The position numbers and the translations under genes are program-made. 64,000 nt of DNA from Pararhizobium sp. (GTDB taxonomy: Bacteria > Pseudomonadota > Alphaproteobacteria > Rhizobiales > Rhizobiaceae), in contig JAURWE010000099.1 of the NCBI GenBank assembly GCA_030655075.1, positions 44,461-108,460 of the forward strand. The letters run 5' to 3'. Positions 32,588 through 42,516 of the stretch are shown here, piece by piece. A model generated the notes under the pieces. That model saw only the letters and a program-made list of their open reading frames with translations. It was not told where the DNA came from and searched no databases. Position 1 is the stretch's first letter. Every line of letters begins with the position of its first letter.

Positions 32588-32824
32588 ATGAGCGACGTAG
32601 CAGAACGCGTAAAGAAAATTGTAATCGATCATCTTGGCGTCGACGCCGAAAAGGTAACCGAAGGCGCAAGCTTCATCGATGACCTCGGCGCGGACTCGCT
32701 CGACACCGTCGAACTGGTCATGGCTTTCGAAGAGGAATTCGGCGTTGAAATCCCTGACGATGCCGCCGATTCGATCCTGACTGTTGGCGATGCCGTCAAG
32801 TTCATCGACAAGGCCCAGGCCTGA
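32588..32824 (+). CDS. acpP: Acyl carrier protein
   Basis: 78 aa acidic four-helix protein that carries growing acyl chains on 4'-phosphopantetheine attached to Ser37 in GADSLDTVEL. The N terminus MSDVAERVKKIVIDHLGV is typical of the housekeeping AcpP. Flanked by its own candidate promoter and a downstream stem-loop before fabF. Confidence 0.98.
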   Translation: MSDVAERVKKIVIDHLGVDAEKVTEGASFIDDLGADSLDTVELVMAFEEEFGVEIPDDAADSILTVGDAVKFIDKAQA

Positions 32825-32845
32825 TATTTTCGCCATCTGGCGAAC

Positions 32846-32870
32846 AGACGGGCCCGTTCGCGGCCCGTCT
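32846..32870 (+). terminator. Stem-loop between acpP and fabF
   Basis: AGACGGGCC and GGCCCGTCT form a perfect 9-bp GC-rich stem with a 7-base loop, 22 bp after the acpP stop. Only CGACCCCTCTTGGG follows, without a T run. It is probably a partial terminator or an mRNA-end stabiliser that lets acpP be made in excess of fabF. Confidence 0.55.
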
Positions 32871-32938
32871 CGACCCCTCTTGGGTCACACCTCCTTCATT
32901 GCGACAAACGCTGAAACAGCAAGGGTGGGTCACGGACA

Positions 32939-34198
32939 ATGAGACGTGTCGTTATCACCGGTACCGGCATGGTATCTCCTCTTGGATGTGGAACTGAAGT
33001 CAGCTGGCAACGCCTGCTGGCCGGCGGCAACGCGGCGAGCCGCGTGACGACCTTCGAGGTCGACGATCTTCCGGCCAAGATTGCCTGTTCCATCCCGCGC
33101 GGCGATGGCACCGACGGCACTTTCAATCCTGACGATTGGATGGAGCTGAAGGAACAGCGCAAGGTCGATCCCTTCATCATCTACGCGATGGCCGCTGCCG
33201 ATATGGCGCTGGCCGACGCCGGCTGGGCCCCGAAGACCGACGATGACCAGATCGCCACCGGCGTGCTGATCGGCTCGGGCATCGGCGGTCTCGAAGGCAT
33301 TGTCGAGGGCGGCTACACGCTGCGCGACAAGGGCCCGCGCCGCGTTTCGCCCTTCTTCATTCCCGGCCGCCTGATCAACCTTGCCTCCGGCCAGGTGTCG
33401 ATCCGCCACAAGCTGCGCGGCCCCAACCATTCGGTCGTCACCGCCTGTTCCACCGGCGCGCACGCCATCGGCGATGCGAGCCGCCTGATCATGCTGGGCG
33501 ATGCCGACGTCATGGTCGCCGGTGGCGCCGAATCGCCGATCTGCCGCATTGCGCTGGCCGGTTTTGCCGCCTGCAAGGCGCTGTCGACCCAGCACAACGA
33601 CGATCCGCAAAAGGCCTCGCGCCCCTATGACAAGGACCGCGACGGCTTCGTCATGGGCGAGGGTGCCGGCATCGTCGTTCTCGAAGAGCTGGAACACGCC
33701 AAGGCGCGCGGCGCCAAGATCTATGCCGAAGTGGTCGGCTACGGCCTGTCTGGTGACGCCTTCCACATCACCGCCCCGTCCGAGGATGGCGACGGCGCCT
33801 ATCGCTGCATGCAGATGGCGCTGAAGCGGGCCGGCCTGACCGCTGCCGATATCGACTACATCAACGCCCACGGCACCTCGACGATGGCCGACACGATCGA
33901 ACTTGGAGCCGTCGAGCGCCTGGTCGGCAATCATGCCGCCAATGTCTCGATGTCCTCGACCAAGTCGGCGATCGGCCATCTCCTGGGTGCCGCCGGTGCC
34001 GTCGAGGCGATCTTCTCGGTCCTGGCGATCCGCGACAACATTGCCCCGCCGACCCTCAATCTCGACAATCCCGATGTCGAGACTGACATCGATCTGGTGC
34101 CGCACACGGCACGCAAGCGCACGATTGATGTCGCCCTGTCCAATTCCTTTGGATTTGGCGGGACCAACGCATCTCTCGTCTTGCGCCGCTACGCCTGA
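32939..34198 (+). CDS. fabF: Beta-ketoacyl-ACP synthase II
   Basis: 419 aa condensing enzyme of fatty-acid elongation. The catalytic triad is Cys170 (TACSTGAHA), His311 (NAHGTST) and His347 (AIGHLLGAAG). MRRVVITGTGMVSPLG is the standard start. Follows acpP. Confidence 0.97.
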   Translation: MRRVVITGTGMVSPLGCGTEVSWQRLLAGGNAASRVTTFEVDDLPAKIACSIPRGDGTDGTFNPDDWMELKEQRKVDPFIIYAMAAADMALADAGWAPKTDDDQIATGVLIGSGIGGLEGIVEGGYTLRDKGPRRVSPFFIPGRLINLASGQVSIRHKLRGPNHSVVTACSTGAHAIGDASRLIMLGDADVMVAGGAESPICRIALAGFAACKALSTQHNDDPQKASRPYDKDRDGFVMGEGAGIVVLEELEHAKARGAKIYAEVVGYGLSGDAFHITAPSEDGDGAYRCMQMALKRAGLTAADIDYINAHGTSTMADTIELGAVERLVGNHAANVSMSSTKSAIGHLLGAAGAVEAIFSVLAIRDNIAPPTLNLDNPDVETDIDLVPHTARKRTIDVALSNSFGFGGTNASLVLRRYA

Positions 34199-34228
34199 CA
34201 CAGGCAGTATCGGCCCGGGCGGGGACCG

Positions 34229-34250
34229 GCCGGGCAGACAGCTGCCCGGC
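34229..34250. other. Stem-loop in the fabF-mltG gap
   Basis: GCCGGGCAG and CTGCCCGGC form a perfect 9-bp stem with the loop ACAG, 30 bp after the fabF stop. No T run follows. It may slow or protect the transcript. The rest of the 294-bp gap to mltG shows no gene that I can support. Confidence 0.45.
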
Positions 34251-34492
34251 GGCGACAAGGGAGCATCCTGCCCGACGGAAAACGACCCCAAAACAGGCGG
34301 TCCCGATCCCGGTCCATTGCGGCCGCGATCCCGTTTTTGCCGCAATGCTCTGGTCTGAAACGAAGAACATTCAGCCTGATGGCGTGACGGCAGGTCATGC
34401 CCGCGACAGGCAGCCATTTTATGATGTGCACGACAGGGCTACCGAAGGTGATTCGGGCGCCGCGCACCAGCATGAGGACATGCGTTAGCACC

Positions 34493-35668
34493 ATGAGCGA
34501 CCACACTGAAAATTCGTTTGGCAGACAGGACGGCCGTAAGGGGCCGATCATTCCGAAATCCGCCAGCGAGGCTCTTCGTCCCGAAAAGGTGCCGCAGCCG
34601 CCAAAACGTTCCCGCAAGGCCCGCAGCCAGGTCGTCATCTTCCTGAATTTCGTCATGACGCTGGTTGTCTTCGTGACGCTGGCGGCCATGGTGACGGCCT
34701 ATTACGCGCTCGACACCTACGAATCGAACGGCCCGCTGACGGCCAATTCCAACTTCATCGTCCGCAACGGTGCCGGCATTGCCGAAGTCGCCTCGACGCT
34801 GGAGCGCAACAACATCGTCTCCGACGGCCGCGTCTTCCGCTTCATGACGCAGGCCTATCTCGGCGACGACACGTTGAAGGCCGGCGAATACGAGATCAAG
34901 GCCGGCGCCTCGATGCGCGAGATTTTCGAACTGCTGAAATCCGGCAAGTCGATCCTCTATTCCGTGTCGCTGCCCGAAGGCCTGACCGTCAAGCAGATGT
35001 TCAAGCGCCTCAACGACGACCCGATCCTCGAGGGTGACCTGCCGGCGGAACTGCCGGCCGAAGGCACGCTGCGCCCGGACACCTACAAGTTCTCGCGTGG
35101 CACCAAACGCGCCGAAATCGTCCAGCAGATGGTCGCCGCCCAGAAATCGCTGGTCGAGCAGATCTGGGAAAAGCGCGACGACAACCTGCCGGTGGCGACG
35201 ATCGGCGAGTTCGTCGTGCTGGCCTCGGTGGTCGAAAAGGAAACTGGCCGTTCGGATGAACGTCCGCGCGTCGCCTCGGTCTTCATCAACCGGCTGAACA
35301 AGGGCATGCGCCTGCAGTCCGACCCGACGATCATCTACGGCATCTTCGGCGGCGAGGGGAAACCGGCCGACCGGGCGATCCTGAAGTCGGATCTGGAAAA
35401 GGAAACGCCCTACAACACCTATATCATCAAGGGCCTGCCGCCGACGCCGATCGCCAATCCGGGCCGCGCAGCCCTCGAAGCCGTCGCCAACCCGTCGCGC
35501 ACCCCAGACCTCTACTTCGTCGCCGACGGCACGGGCGGCCATGTCTTTGCCGAAACGCTCGACGAGCACAATGCCAACGTCAAGCGCTGGCGCAAGGTGG
35601 AAGCCGAACGCGCGGCGGCCGTGAAGGCTGCGGAAGATGCGGTGAAGACGGAAGCGACTCCGAATTGA
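34493..35668 (+). CDS. mltG: Endolytic peptidoglycan transglycosylase MltG
   Basis: 391 aa. One membrane helix near residues 46-70, then a periplasmic YceG domain that cuts nascent glycan strands and sets their length. The catalytic Glu is in ASVVEKETG near residue 248, followed by ASVFINRLNKGMRLQSDPTIIYG, the family signature. The start at 34493 (MSDHTENSFG) gives a short cytoplasmic head; a longer frame to 34397 is less likely. A charged Ala/Lys/Glu tail ends it. Confidence 0.93.
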   Translation: MSDHTENSFGRQDGRKGPIIPKSASEALRPEKVPQPPKRSRKARSQVVIFLNFVMTLVVFVTLAAMVTAYYALDTYESNGPLTANSNFIVRNGAGIAEVASTLERNNIVSDGRVFRFMTQAYLGDDTLKAGEYEIKAGASMREIFELLKSGKSILYSVSLPEGLTVKQMFKRLNDDPILEGDLPAELPAEGTLRPDTYKFSRGTKRAEIVQQMVAAQKSLVEQIWEKRDDNLPVATIGEFVVLASVVEKETGRSDERPRVASVFINRLNKGMRLQSDPTIIYGIFGGEGKPADRAILKSDLEKETPYNTYIIKGLPPTPIANPGRAALEAVANPSRTPDLYFVADGTGGHVFAETLDEHNANVKRWRKVEAERAAAVKAAEDAVKTEATPN

Positions 35669-35842
35669 TACGCTGAATATCGGATGCTGCCGCTGCGGCA
35701 GTGTCCGGAATTTCAGCCGCTTTCCAAGCCTGTGCCAACCGTCTGAGACTGCGGCAGGCTTGTCCCCATCCCACACAGTTGACCTTTCGCCCCCATCGTG
35801 GCACGGCCGATGAACGACCGGCGCTTTGAGCGGAGGAATGCG

Positions 35843-36730
35843 ATGACACTGCAATCCATGACAGGGTTTGCTAGGCGCGAGGGCACCAGCGGGCGCCATC
35901 GCTGGGCCTGGGAGCTGCGCTCGGTCAATGGCAAGGGGCTCGACCTGCGCCTGCGCCTGCCGCCCGGGCTGGAGGCCTGGGAGGCTGAGGTGCGCAAGCA
36001 GGCGGCCGCTCATTTCGCCCGCGGCAACATGCAGATCAGCCTGTCCCTGTCGGCCAGCGAAGCGCAGCTGGAGGCGGTGATCAACCAGACGGCGCTGTCG
36101 GCCGTGCTGGCGCTGCGCAGCCAGCTGGAAGGGGTGATCGATCCCTCGCCGCTGCGGCTCGACACGCTGCTTTCCATTCGCGGCATCATCGATTTTCGCG
36201 AGCCGGAAGAGGGCGAGATCGACCAGGCCGGCCGAGACGCCGATCTTCTCCACGGGCTGGTCGAGGCGCTGGCCGACATGCGGCGCATGCGCGAGAGCGA
36301 AGGCATTGCCCTCAAACAGATCCTGCTGTCGCAGGTCGATCGGATCGAGCTTCTGAAGACCACGATCGAGGCCGATGCCTCGCGCAGCCCCAAGGTGATT
36401 GCGGCACGGCTGGCAGGGCAGGTGGCACTGCTCGTCGATGATTCGGTCAAGCTCGACCCGGCCCGCCTGCATGCCGAAGCTGCGCTGCTGGCCACCAAGC
36501 TCGACCTGCAGGAAGAAATAGACCGCCTGACGGCGCATGTGGCCGCCGCCCGCGATCTTCTGGCGAAAGGCGGGCCCGTCGGCCGCAAGCTCGATTTTCT
36601 CTCACAGGAATTTAACCGCGAATCGAATACGATCTGTTCCAAATCGAACTCAGCCGATGTAACCGCTGCCGGTATCGAGTTGAAAGTTGTGATCGACCAG
36701 TTCCGCGAACAGGTCCAGAACCTGGAGTAA
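35843..36730 (+). CDS. YicC-family endoribonuclease
   Basis: 295 aa. MTLQSMTGFARREG is the diagnostic N terminus, and the C-terminal FLSQEFNRESNTICSKSNSADVTAAGIELKVVIDQFREQVQNLE is the DUF1732 end. E. coli YicC and its relatives act as RNases on small regulatory RNAs. The ATG at 35843 follows GGAGGA. It ends 3 bp before gmk, an arrangement conserved in many bacteria. Confidence 0.92.
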   Translation: MTLQSMTGFARREGTSGRHRWAWELRSVNGKGLDLRLRLPPGLEAWEAEVRKQAAAHFARGNMQISLSLSASEAQLEAVINQTALSAVLALRSQLEGVIDPSPLRLDTLLSIRGIIDFREPEEGEIDQAGRDADLLHGLVEALADMRRMRESEGIALKQILLSQVDRIELLKTTIEADASRSPKVIAARLAGQVALLVDDSVKLDPARLHAEAALLATKLDLQEEIDRLTAHVAAARDLLAKGGPVGRKLDFLSQEFNRESNTICSKSNSADVTAAGIELKVVIDQFREQVQNLE

Positions 36731-36733
36731 CAG

Positions 36734-37393
<660 letters not shown>

Positions 37394-37445
37394 AGCCACG
37401 GCTTCACCGGCGGCTGGGGCCGCCGGCGTCCACAGGCATTCCTAT

Positions 37446-37549
37446 TGCATGTCTCCCAAAAGTGGGACGCGGTTTTGGGATAAAGACATGCATACTAACA
37501 AAGATCTAAAGCGCATCACATGAAGCCGTTTTTGTGCGATGCGACTTAG
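37446..37549. repeat. Two-hairpin intergenic element, family B copy 2
   Basis: Reverse complement of the 12480-12583 element. The hairpin at 37447-37491 pairs GCATGTCT with AGACATGC and CCCAAAA with TTTTGGG. The second, at about 37508-37548, pairs GCGCATC with GATGCG less perfectly. Like copy 1 it lies between two convergent genes (gmk and the OmpA-like gene), and its edge contains the OmpA-like stop codon (37546-37548). Confidence 0.8.
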
Positions 37550-38646
37550 TTCAGCTTGACCAGTTCGACGCGCCGGTTCTTGGCGCGGCCATCGTCGCTG
37601 TCGTTGCTGGCCATCGGCGCCATCATGCCGACGCCGGCAGCGCTCAGCCGCTTTGCATCGATGCCGTAATCGGCGACCAGCGCCTCTTTCACCGCCTGCG
37701 CCCGCCGGTTGGACAGATCGACATTGTAGTCGAACCTGCCGGCATTGTCGGTGTGGCCGACGATGATGACGGCGAGATCGGGCGTCTCCTTCAGGAGCGT
37801 TGCAATCTGCTCCAGCGTCTCGGCCGATTCCGGCTTCAGCGCCGTCTTGTCCGTGTCGAAATAGATGCCGTAAAGCGCGACGCGGCCGGCCGTGTCCAGC
37901 CCGTCAGCCATCTCGGCCGCCTTGACCACGACCATCTTCTTGTCGCGGCCCTTCGGCTCCAGCACATGCACGATGGCGATGGTACGGCCGGTGAAGGCCT
38001 TGCAGGCGCGGCTGTCGAGCAGTTGATAGGTGTGGACGGTGACATAGGCGTCGCCGTCGCCCTGAGGGATCTTTCCGGCAAAGAAGCGCTGGTCGGCCGG
38101 GGTCGTCGTCACGGCGCAAGAACCGTTCGACAGCGGCTTGTCCTTCAGATCGGCCTCGTGAAAGAAATACATCATGAAGCTCTGGTCGCCGCCGCCGCCC
38201 GAGCTTGCCCGCTTCAGATCGCCGCCGCAGCTTTCTTCCTTGCACTCATAGAGCGTTTCGCCGCCGGCCTGGGTCACCACATCCTGAAAATTGCGCAGAA
38301 CTTCCAGCGGTGACCGTTCCTCGGGCAGCAGATAGACGATGCGGCTCAGCGCACCTTCGACCTCCAGCTCCTTCTCCGGCCTGTGGATGATGTTGTTGTG
38401 CGCCGGTTCGCGCTTGCGATCCTTGTCCTCGATCAGCGTCGACAGCGGGATTTTGAAATCCGTATAGGCGAAGGTCTCGTAGCTGACGATGAACGAGCCT
38501 TCGTAGCGCTTGACCAGCGGATTGTCGGTCGATCCGGGCACGTCGGCGGTGGGAATTTCGGCATCGGCCAGAGCGGGCTGAACCGCCGCACCCAGAAAAA
38601 GCAAAGTCATCAGCACAGCAGGCAAGGAACGCAAAAGTCCGATCAT
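37546..38646 (-). CDS. OmpA-family envelope protein with an N-terminal DUF4892-like part
   Basis: 366 aa. A signal peptide (MIGLLRSLPAVLMTLLFLGAAVQPALA) leads to a beta-rich region of about 215 residues that resembles DUF4892 proteins (YEGSFIVSYETFAYTDF). The last 120 residues are an OmpA-like peptidoglycan-binding domain (LYGIYFDTDKTALKPESAETL, then GHTDNAGRFDYNVDLSNRRAQAV). The domain should tether the protein to the cell wall. The ATG at 38646 follows GGAGAG. The DUF4892 match is from memory. Confidence 0.85.
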   Translation of the reverse strand: MIGLLRSLPAVLMTLLFLGAAVQPALADAEIPTADVPGSTDNPLVKRYEGSFIVSYETFAYTDFKIPLSTLIEDKDRKREPAHNNIIHRPEKELEVEGALSRIVYLLPEERSPLEVLRNFQDVVTQAGGETLYECKEESCGGDLKRASSGGGGDQSFMMYFFHEADLKDKPLSNGSCAVTTTPADQRFFAGKIPQGDGDAYVTVHTYQLLDSRACKAFTGRTIAIVHVLEPKGRDKKMVVVKAAEMADGLDTAGRVALYGIYFDTDKTALKPESAETLEQIATLLKETPDLAVIIVGHTDNAGRFDYNVDLSNRRAQAVKEALVADYGIDAKRLSAAGVGMMAPMASNDSDDGRAKNRRVELVKLN

Positions 38647-38739
38647 GCAACTCTCCACGGAAATGTAGAACTTTGAAAAACCTTCTTAGACGTCAGAGGA
38701 CGGCAAAATATTCGATGCAGAAGCTAAAAAATCACTCGC

Positions 38740-39360
38740 TCAGGGGATGTGGAAGAAGACCGGCAGATAACCGCTCGTCTGCAGATATTCGACACCTTCG
38801 ATGATTGGGAACAGCGCCAGCAGAAACAGGCAGTCGAGGAAGGTCGTGGTCAGCGCCTTCTGCGAAAAAGTGACCTCGGCGGCGCTTCTGTACGCACTGA
38901 AGCGCGGCAGCATCAACGGCGTCGACGCCGCATAGGCATCATAGACGCTGCCGAACTTGCCCCTGAGAAACGCCGCTTCGCGCAGCGACGTGTAGTAGAA
39001 GACCACGGTACAGGCGGTCACCAGAAGCACGGTCAGGATGATCGAGCCGAACATCAGCCCGATGCCGGCGATGCCGATCAGCGAGAAGACGTAGAGCGGG
39101 TTGCGGGTCATCGAATAGGGGCCGATCGTCACCAGTTCCTCGTTCTTGCGCGCACCGATGTAGAGAATGCTCCACAAACGCCCCAGGATCGCCGCGAACA
39201 CCAGTCCGATGCCAAGTGTCTCGATGACGCCGTGAATGCCGCTGTCGTCGCCCCAGAGCGGGCTGCAGAAGATGAAGACCGCAAGGAAGATCGTGGCGAG
39301 GAGCCAGAGCGTGAAGATCCGCTTTTTCTGGTTGAAGGCGGCAGGCGCGGTGGAGGTCAT
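38740..39360 (-). CDS. Isoprenylcysteine carboxyl methyltransferase-like membrane protein
   Basis: 206 aa with about five hydrophobic segments. GPYSMTRNPLYVFSLIGIAGIGLMFGS is the SAM-binding core of the ICMT/phospholipid-methyltransferase/NnrU group, and REAAFLRGKFGSVYDAYAASTP is its usual follow-up (Glu and Tyr). Substrate unknown. Start uncertain: ATG at 39360 (MTSTAPAAF), with others at 39405 and 39462; none has a strong ribosome-binding site. Confidence 0.75.
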   Translation of the reverse strand: MTSTAPAAFNQKKRIFTLWLLATIFLAVFIFCSPLWGDDSGIHGVIETLGIGLVFAAILGRLWSILYIGARKNEELVTIGPYSMTRNPLYVFSLIGIAGIGLMFGSIILTVLLVTACTVVFYYTSLREAAFLRGKFGSVYDAYAASTPLMLPRFSAYRSAAEVTFSQKALTTTFLDCLFLLALFPIIEGVEYLQTSGYLPVFFHIP

Positions 39361-39476
39361 GGTGCGGGTCCAGACGAAGGAGGAAATCTGTCGAATGAAG
39401 GCCATTCCAAATATGGTTTTGTCATGACCGCAACCGCCTTTGCAACAGCCAGGATCGGCCATTCTGGCCGTGCGCT

Positions 39477-40310
39477 CTACAGGCAGTTCGCCAGCGTGCA
39501 GAATTCTTCCACCGACAGGGTTTCGGCACGTCGCTGAGGATCGATATTGGCCTTTGCCAGCAGCGCCTCGCCGCCGAGCGACTTGACGCTTTGGCGCAGC
39601 ATTTTCCGGCGCTGCCCGAAGGCCGCCATCGTGACCTTTTCCAGCGCCGCCGCAGAGCAGGGGATCGGGTTCGGCCGGGGGATCAGGTGGACGACGGAGG
39701 AGGTCACTTTCGGCGGCGGCGTAAAGGCCTGCGGCGGCACGTCGAAGGCCATGCGCGCCTCCGTACGCCAGCCGCAGAGCACGCCGAGGCGGCCATAGTG
39801 ATCGTCGTCGGCTGTGGCGACGATGCGCAACCCGACTTCGCGCTGGAACATCAGCGTCAGCGATTCGTAGAATGGTGGCCAGGTGCGGGGCAAAAGCCAG
39901 TTCACCAGCAGTTGCGTCCCGACATTGTAGGGCAGGTTGGCAATGATGCGCACCGGACCATCCAGGCCTGCCGCCAGGCTCTCGAAGTCGGTCTTCAGCG
40001 CATCGCCCTCGATCACTTCGAGACGGCCGGGATAATGATCGGCAATCTCGGCCAGCGCCGGCAGGCAGCGCGCATCGCGCTCGATGGCGATGACTTTGGC
40101 CGCACCAAGCGCCAGAATGGCCCGGGTCAGCCCGCCGGGGCCGGGGCCGACTTCGATGACGGTAACACCGTCGAGAAGGCCTGCCGTGCGCGCGATCTTT
40201 TGGGTCAGGTTCAGATCGAGCAGAAAGTTCTGCCCGAGCGCCTTGCGGGCATCAAGCCCGTGGCGCCGGATGACATCGCCCAGCGGAGGAAGTCCGTCGA
40301 GTGCGACCAT
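39477..40310 (-). CDS. rsmA: 16S rRNA dimethyladenosine transferase
   Basis: 277 aa. Dimethylates A1518 and A1519 of 16S rRNA; loss gives kasugamycin resistance. ALGQNFLLD, VIEVGPGPGGLTRAIL (SAM site) and IANLPYNVGTQLL (active site NLPY) are present in order. Its ATG overlaps the pdxA stop by one base (TGATG), and it ends the LPS-export operon. Confidence 0.96.
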   Translation of the reverse strand: MVALDGLPPLGDVIRRHGLDARKALGQNFLLDLNLTQKIARTAGLLDGVTVIEVGPGPGGLTRAILALGAAKVIAIERDARCLPALAEIADHYPGRLEVIEGDALKTDFESLAAGLDGPVRIIANLPYNVGTQLLVNWLLPRTWPPFYESLTLMFQREVGLRIVATADDDHYGRLGVLCGWRTEARMAFDVPPQAFTPPPKVTSSVVHLIPRPNPIPCSAAALEKVTMAAFGQRRKMLRQSVKSLGGEALLAKANIDPQRRAETLSVEEFCTLANCL

Positions 40311-41332
40311 CAGGCGGCTGCCTTCAAGGAATGATCGGCAAGCTGGGCCGCGAGCTTCAGCGAGGCTAGCAGGCTATCGACCCGGGCCACACCCTTGCCG
40401 GCGATGGAAAAGGCCGTGCCATGGTCGGGCGAGGTGCGGATGAAGGGCAGGCCGAGCGTGACGTTCACGGAATCATCAAAACCGAGCGCCTTGGCCGGAA
40501 TGAGCGCCTGATCGTGATACATACAGATGGCGACGTCATAGCGGCGGCGCGCCTCGTCGTGGAACATCGTATCGGCAGGCAGGGGGCCGACCACATCAAT
40601 GCCCATGGCGCGAAGCCGCTCAATGGCCGGCCGCACGACAGCATCGTCCTCAAGCCCCAGCGCCCCGCCTTCGCCCGCATGCGGATTGAGCCCTGCAACG
40701 GCAAGACGGGGTGCCGTCAGGCCGAAACGCGTGCGAAGATCATGCTCCGTAATGCAGCAGGTTTCATAAATGAGATCTTCCGTCAGCGCACTTGCGACTT
40801 GATGGAGCGGAATGTGGATGGTGACAGGCACGCTGCGCAGCTTCGGCCCAGCCAGCATCATCACCGGAAGCGGAACCTTCCCGGTTGCCTGCCCGGCCAG
40901 ATCGGCCAGAAATTCTGTGTGGCCGGGAAAGCGGAAACCGGCATCGTAGAGCACGGATTTGGCGATCGGATTAGTGACCACGGCCTGCGCTTCACCACCG
41001 CTGACAAGGCGCACGGCGGTTTCGATGGCGCCGATGACCGCAGCCGCGTTCCGGGGATCGGGTTCACCGGCAACAACCGGGAAGGTGGCATTAACGGGAT
41101 AGACCGGGATCGCACCGGCAAACAGGCCCGGCGCCGTCGCGCAATCGGCCTCGGTCACACGGATGTCCTTGCCGAGATAATGTGCCCGAGCAGCCAGCGC
41201 AGAGGGGTCGCCGATGAAGATGAAGGCGGGAACGCCCGCCTGCGTGCGGCGCAACCAGGCCTCGATCGTGATGTCGAGGCCAATACCGGCTGGGTCGCCC
41301 ATGGTCAGCGCAAGCAGGCCAGTCTTGTTCAT
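40310..41332 (-). CDS. pdxA: 4-hydroxythreonine-4-phosphate dehydrogenase
   Basis: 340 aa. NAD-dependent enzyme of pyridoxal-phosphate synthesis. ALTMGDPAGIGLDIT opens it; GHTEFLADL, GLNPHAGEGGALGLED and YHDQALIPAKAL supply the metal-binding His and substrate residues. The ATG at 41332 (MNKTGLLAL) is preferred over the longer frame to 41389. The pdxA-rsmA overlap and the surA gene upstream match the classic operon. Confidence 0.96.
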   Translation of the reverse strand: MNKTGLLALTMGDPAGIGLDITIEAWLRRTQAGVPAFIFIGDPSALAARAHYLGKDIRVTEADCATAPGLFAGAIPVYPVNATFPVVAGEPDPRNAAAVIGAIETAVRLVSGGEAQAVVTNPIAKSVLYDAGFRFPGHTEFLADLAGQATGKVPLPVMMLAGPKLRSVPVTIHIPLHQVASALTEDLIYETCCITEHDLRTRFGLTAPRLAVAGLNPHAGEGGALGLEDDAVVRPAIERLRAMGIDVVGPLPADTMFHDEARRRYDVAICMYHDQALIPAKALGFDDSVNVTLGLPFIRTSPDHGTAFSIAGKGVARVDSLLASLKLAAQLADHSLKAAA

Positions 41333-41401
41333 GTCACTGTTTCCGAGGCGCAGCAGGTCAAAACGTCCGGGCGCGCTGCGCACCCGCACGGGGCACAGGG
41401 A

Positions 41402-42349
41402 TCAGCGAAGCGTGATCTGCGCCTTCTCGCGCAGCTCGTCGAGGAACTTCTTGCTGTTCGGATCCTCGTTTTCCTTATTCTTCTTGCCGAGGTCTTCGGC
41501 ACGGAAAACCATTTCGGCAGCAACGTCGTCCGACACGTCGCGCTTCTTGCAGATCGCCAGATATTCGACGCCGCGCGGGGTAACGCGCGTTGCCGTCGTG
41601 CCGTTTTCTCCGGCTTTCTCGATCAGCGGCTTCCAGTCATCAGGAAGCTCCGGCGCCAGCAGGCGGCCGAGCGTGCGGATAGAGACATCATGCATGGTGG
41701 CTGCAAAGGCCTTGGATGTTTCACATCCCGGAAAGTTTGCACGCGACGCATTGGCTTCCGACTGGCGCTTGCCGAGAATTGCCTTGCGCCGGGCTTCGGG
41801 TACCACGAAAATCACCTGCTGCAGGAAATATTCCGTCGTCACCGGCTTCTTGCCACCGTTTTCCTGCATGCGGGTAACGAGGTCCTGGGTCGACAGGCGG
41901 CCGCTGGATCCGTATTTGGCATTGACGACGCGCGGCCAGCTCATCTGCACGGCGATGAAGCCCTTGAAATGCTCCTTGCCGACGCCGGCGCGATCAAGGA
42001 TCTGGCCAAGCTGCGCGAGCGAAAGCTTGTTGCCCTCGGCAAAGCGGGCGTAAGAGGCATCGACATCCGTCGTGCTCACAGACATGCCGGCCCGCGCGAC
42101 TTCGGCGCGCTTCAGCGTTTCTTCAATCAGTTGTTCCTGCGCGACCTTGGCATTTGCCGGCTGGCGCTGCAGCCGCAGGAAGGCTGTACGCTTGGCAATG
42201 TCGCCGCTGGTGATCGCCGTGCCGTTGACGACGACCTTGACTTCACTGGCGGCCATCACTGGCTGCACAGGCAGGATCACCAGGCTTGTGAGGGCGGCGA
42301 GAAACAAACCCAGCAGGGCCGGCCGCTGAAACGAGGATTTTCCGTTCAT
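41402..42349 (-). CDS. surA: SurA-like peptidyl-prolyl isomerase / outer-membrane chaperone
   Basis: 315 aa periplasmic protein. A signal sequence (LLGLFLAALTSLVILPVQPVMA) leads to the SurA N-terminal chaperone fold (VVVNGTAITSGDIAKRTAFLRLQ). The parvulin region is short and degenerate compared with E. coli SurA (about 430 aa, two parvulin domains), so chaperone activity is more likely than isomerase activity. It sits between lptD and pdxA, as expected for surA. Confidence 0.88.
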   Translation of the reverse strand: MNGKSSFQRPALLGLFLAALTSLVILPVQPVMAASEVKVVVNGTAITSGDIAKRTAFLRLQRQPANAKVAQEQLIEETLKRAEVARAGMSVSTTDVDASYARFAEGNKLSLAQLGQILDRAGVGKEHFKGFIAVQMSWPRVVNAKYGSSGRLSTQDLVTRMQENGGKKPVTTEYFLQQVIFVVPEARRKAILGKRQSEANASRANFPGCETSKAFAATMHDVSIRTLGRLLAPELPDDWKPLIEKAGENGTTATRVTPRGVEYLAICKKRDVSDDVAAEMVFRAEDLGKKNKENEDPNSKKFLDELREKAQITLR

Positions 42350-42516
42350 GTTTCTTCCTTTTGGGTCACCGCCGGTGCCGCGCGCTGCTCCCCGCAGCCA
42401 TATAAAAGCCGCACGGCACGAGGCTGCGTCTTGTTAGGGAATGCATAATACATGCGGCCAAACGATGACAAGGGTTCATCATCGTCCCAAAGGAAACAAT
42501 TCGGGTTCAAACCGGG

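Noticed and set aside
32930..36538. Two long minus-strand frames opposite fabF, mltG and yicC
   Set aside because: They cover intact, recognised plus-strand genes and have no ribosome-binding sites or family resemblance.
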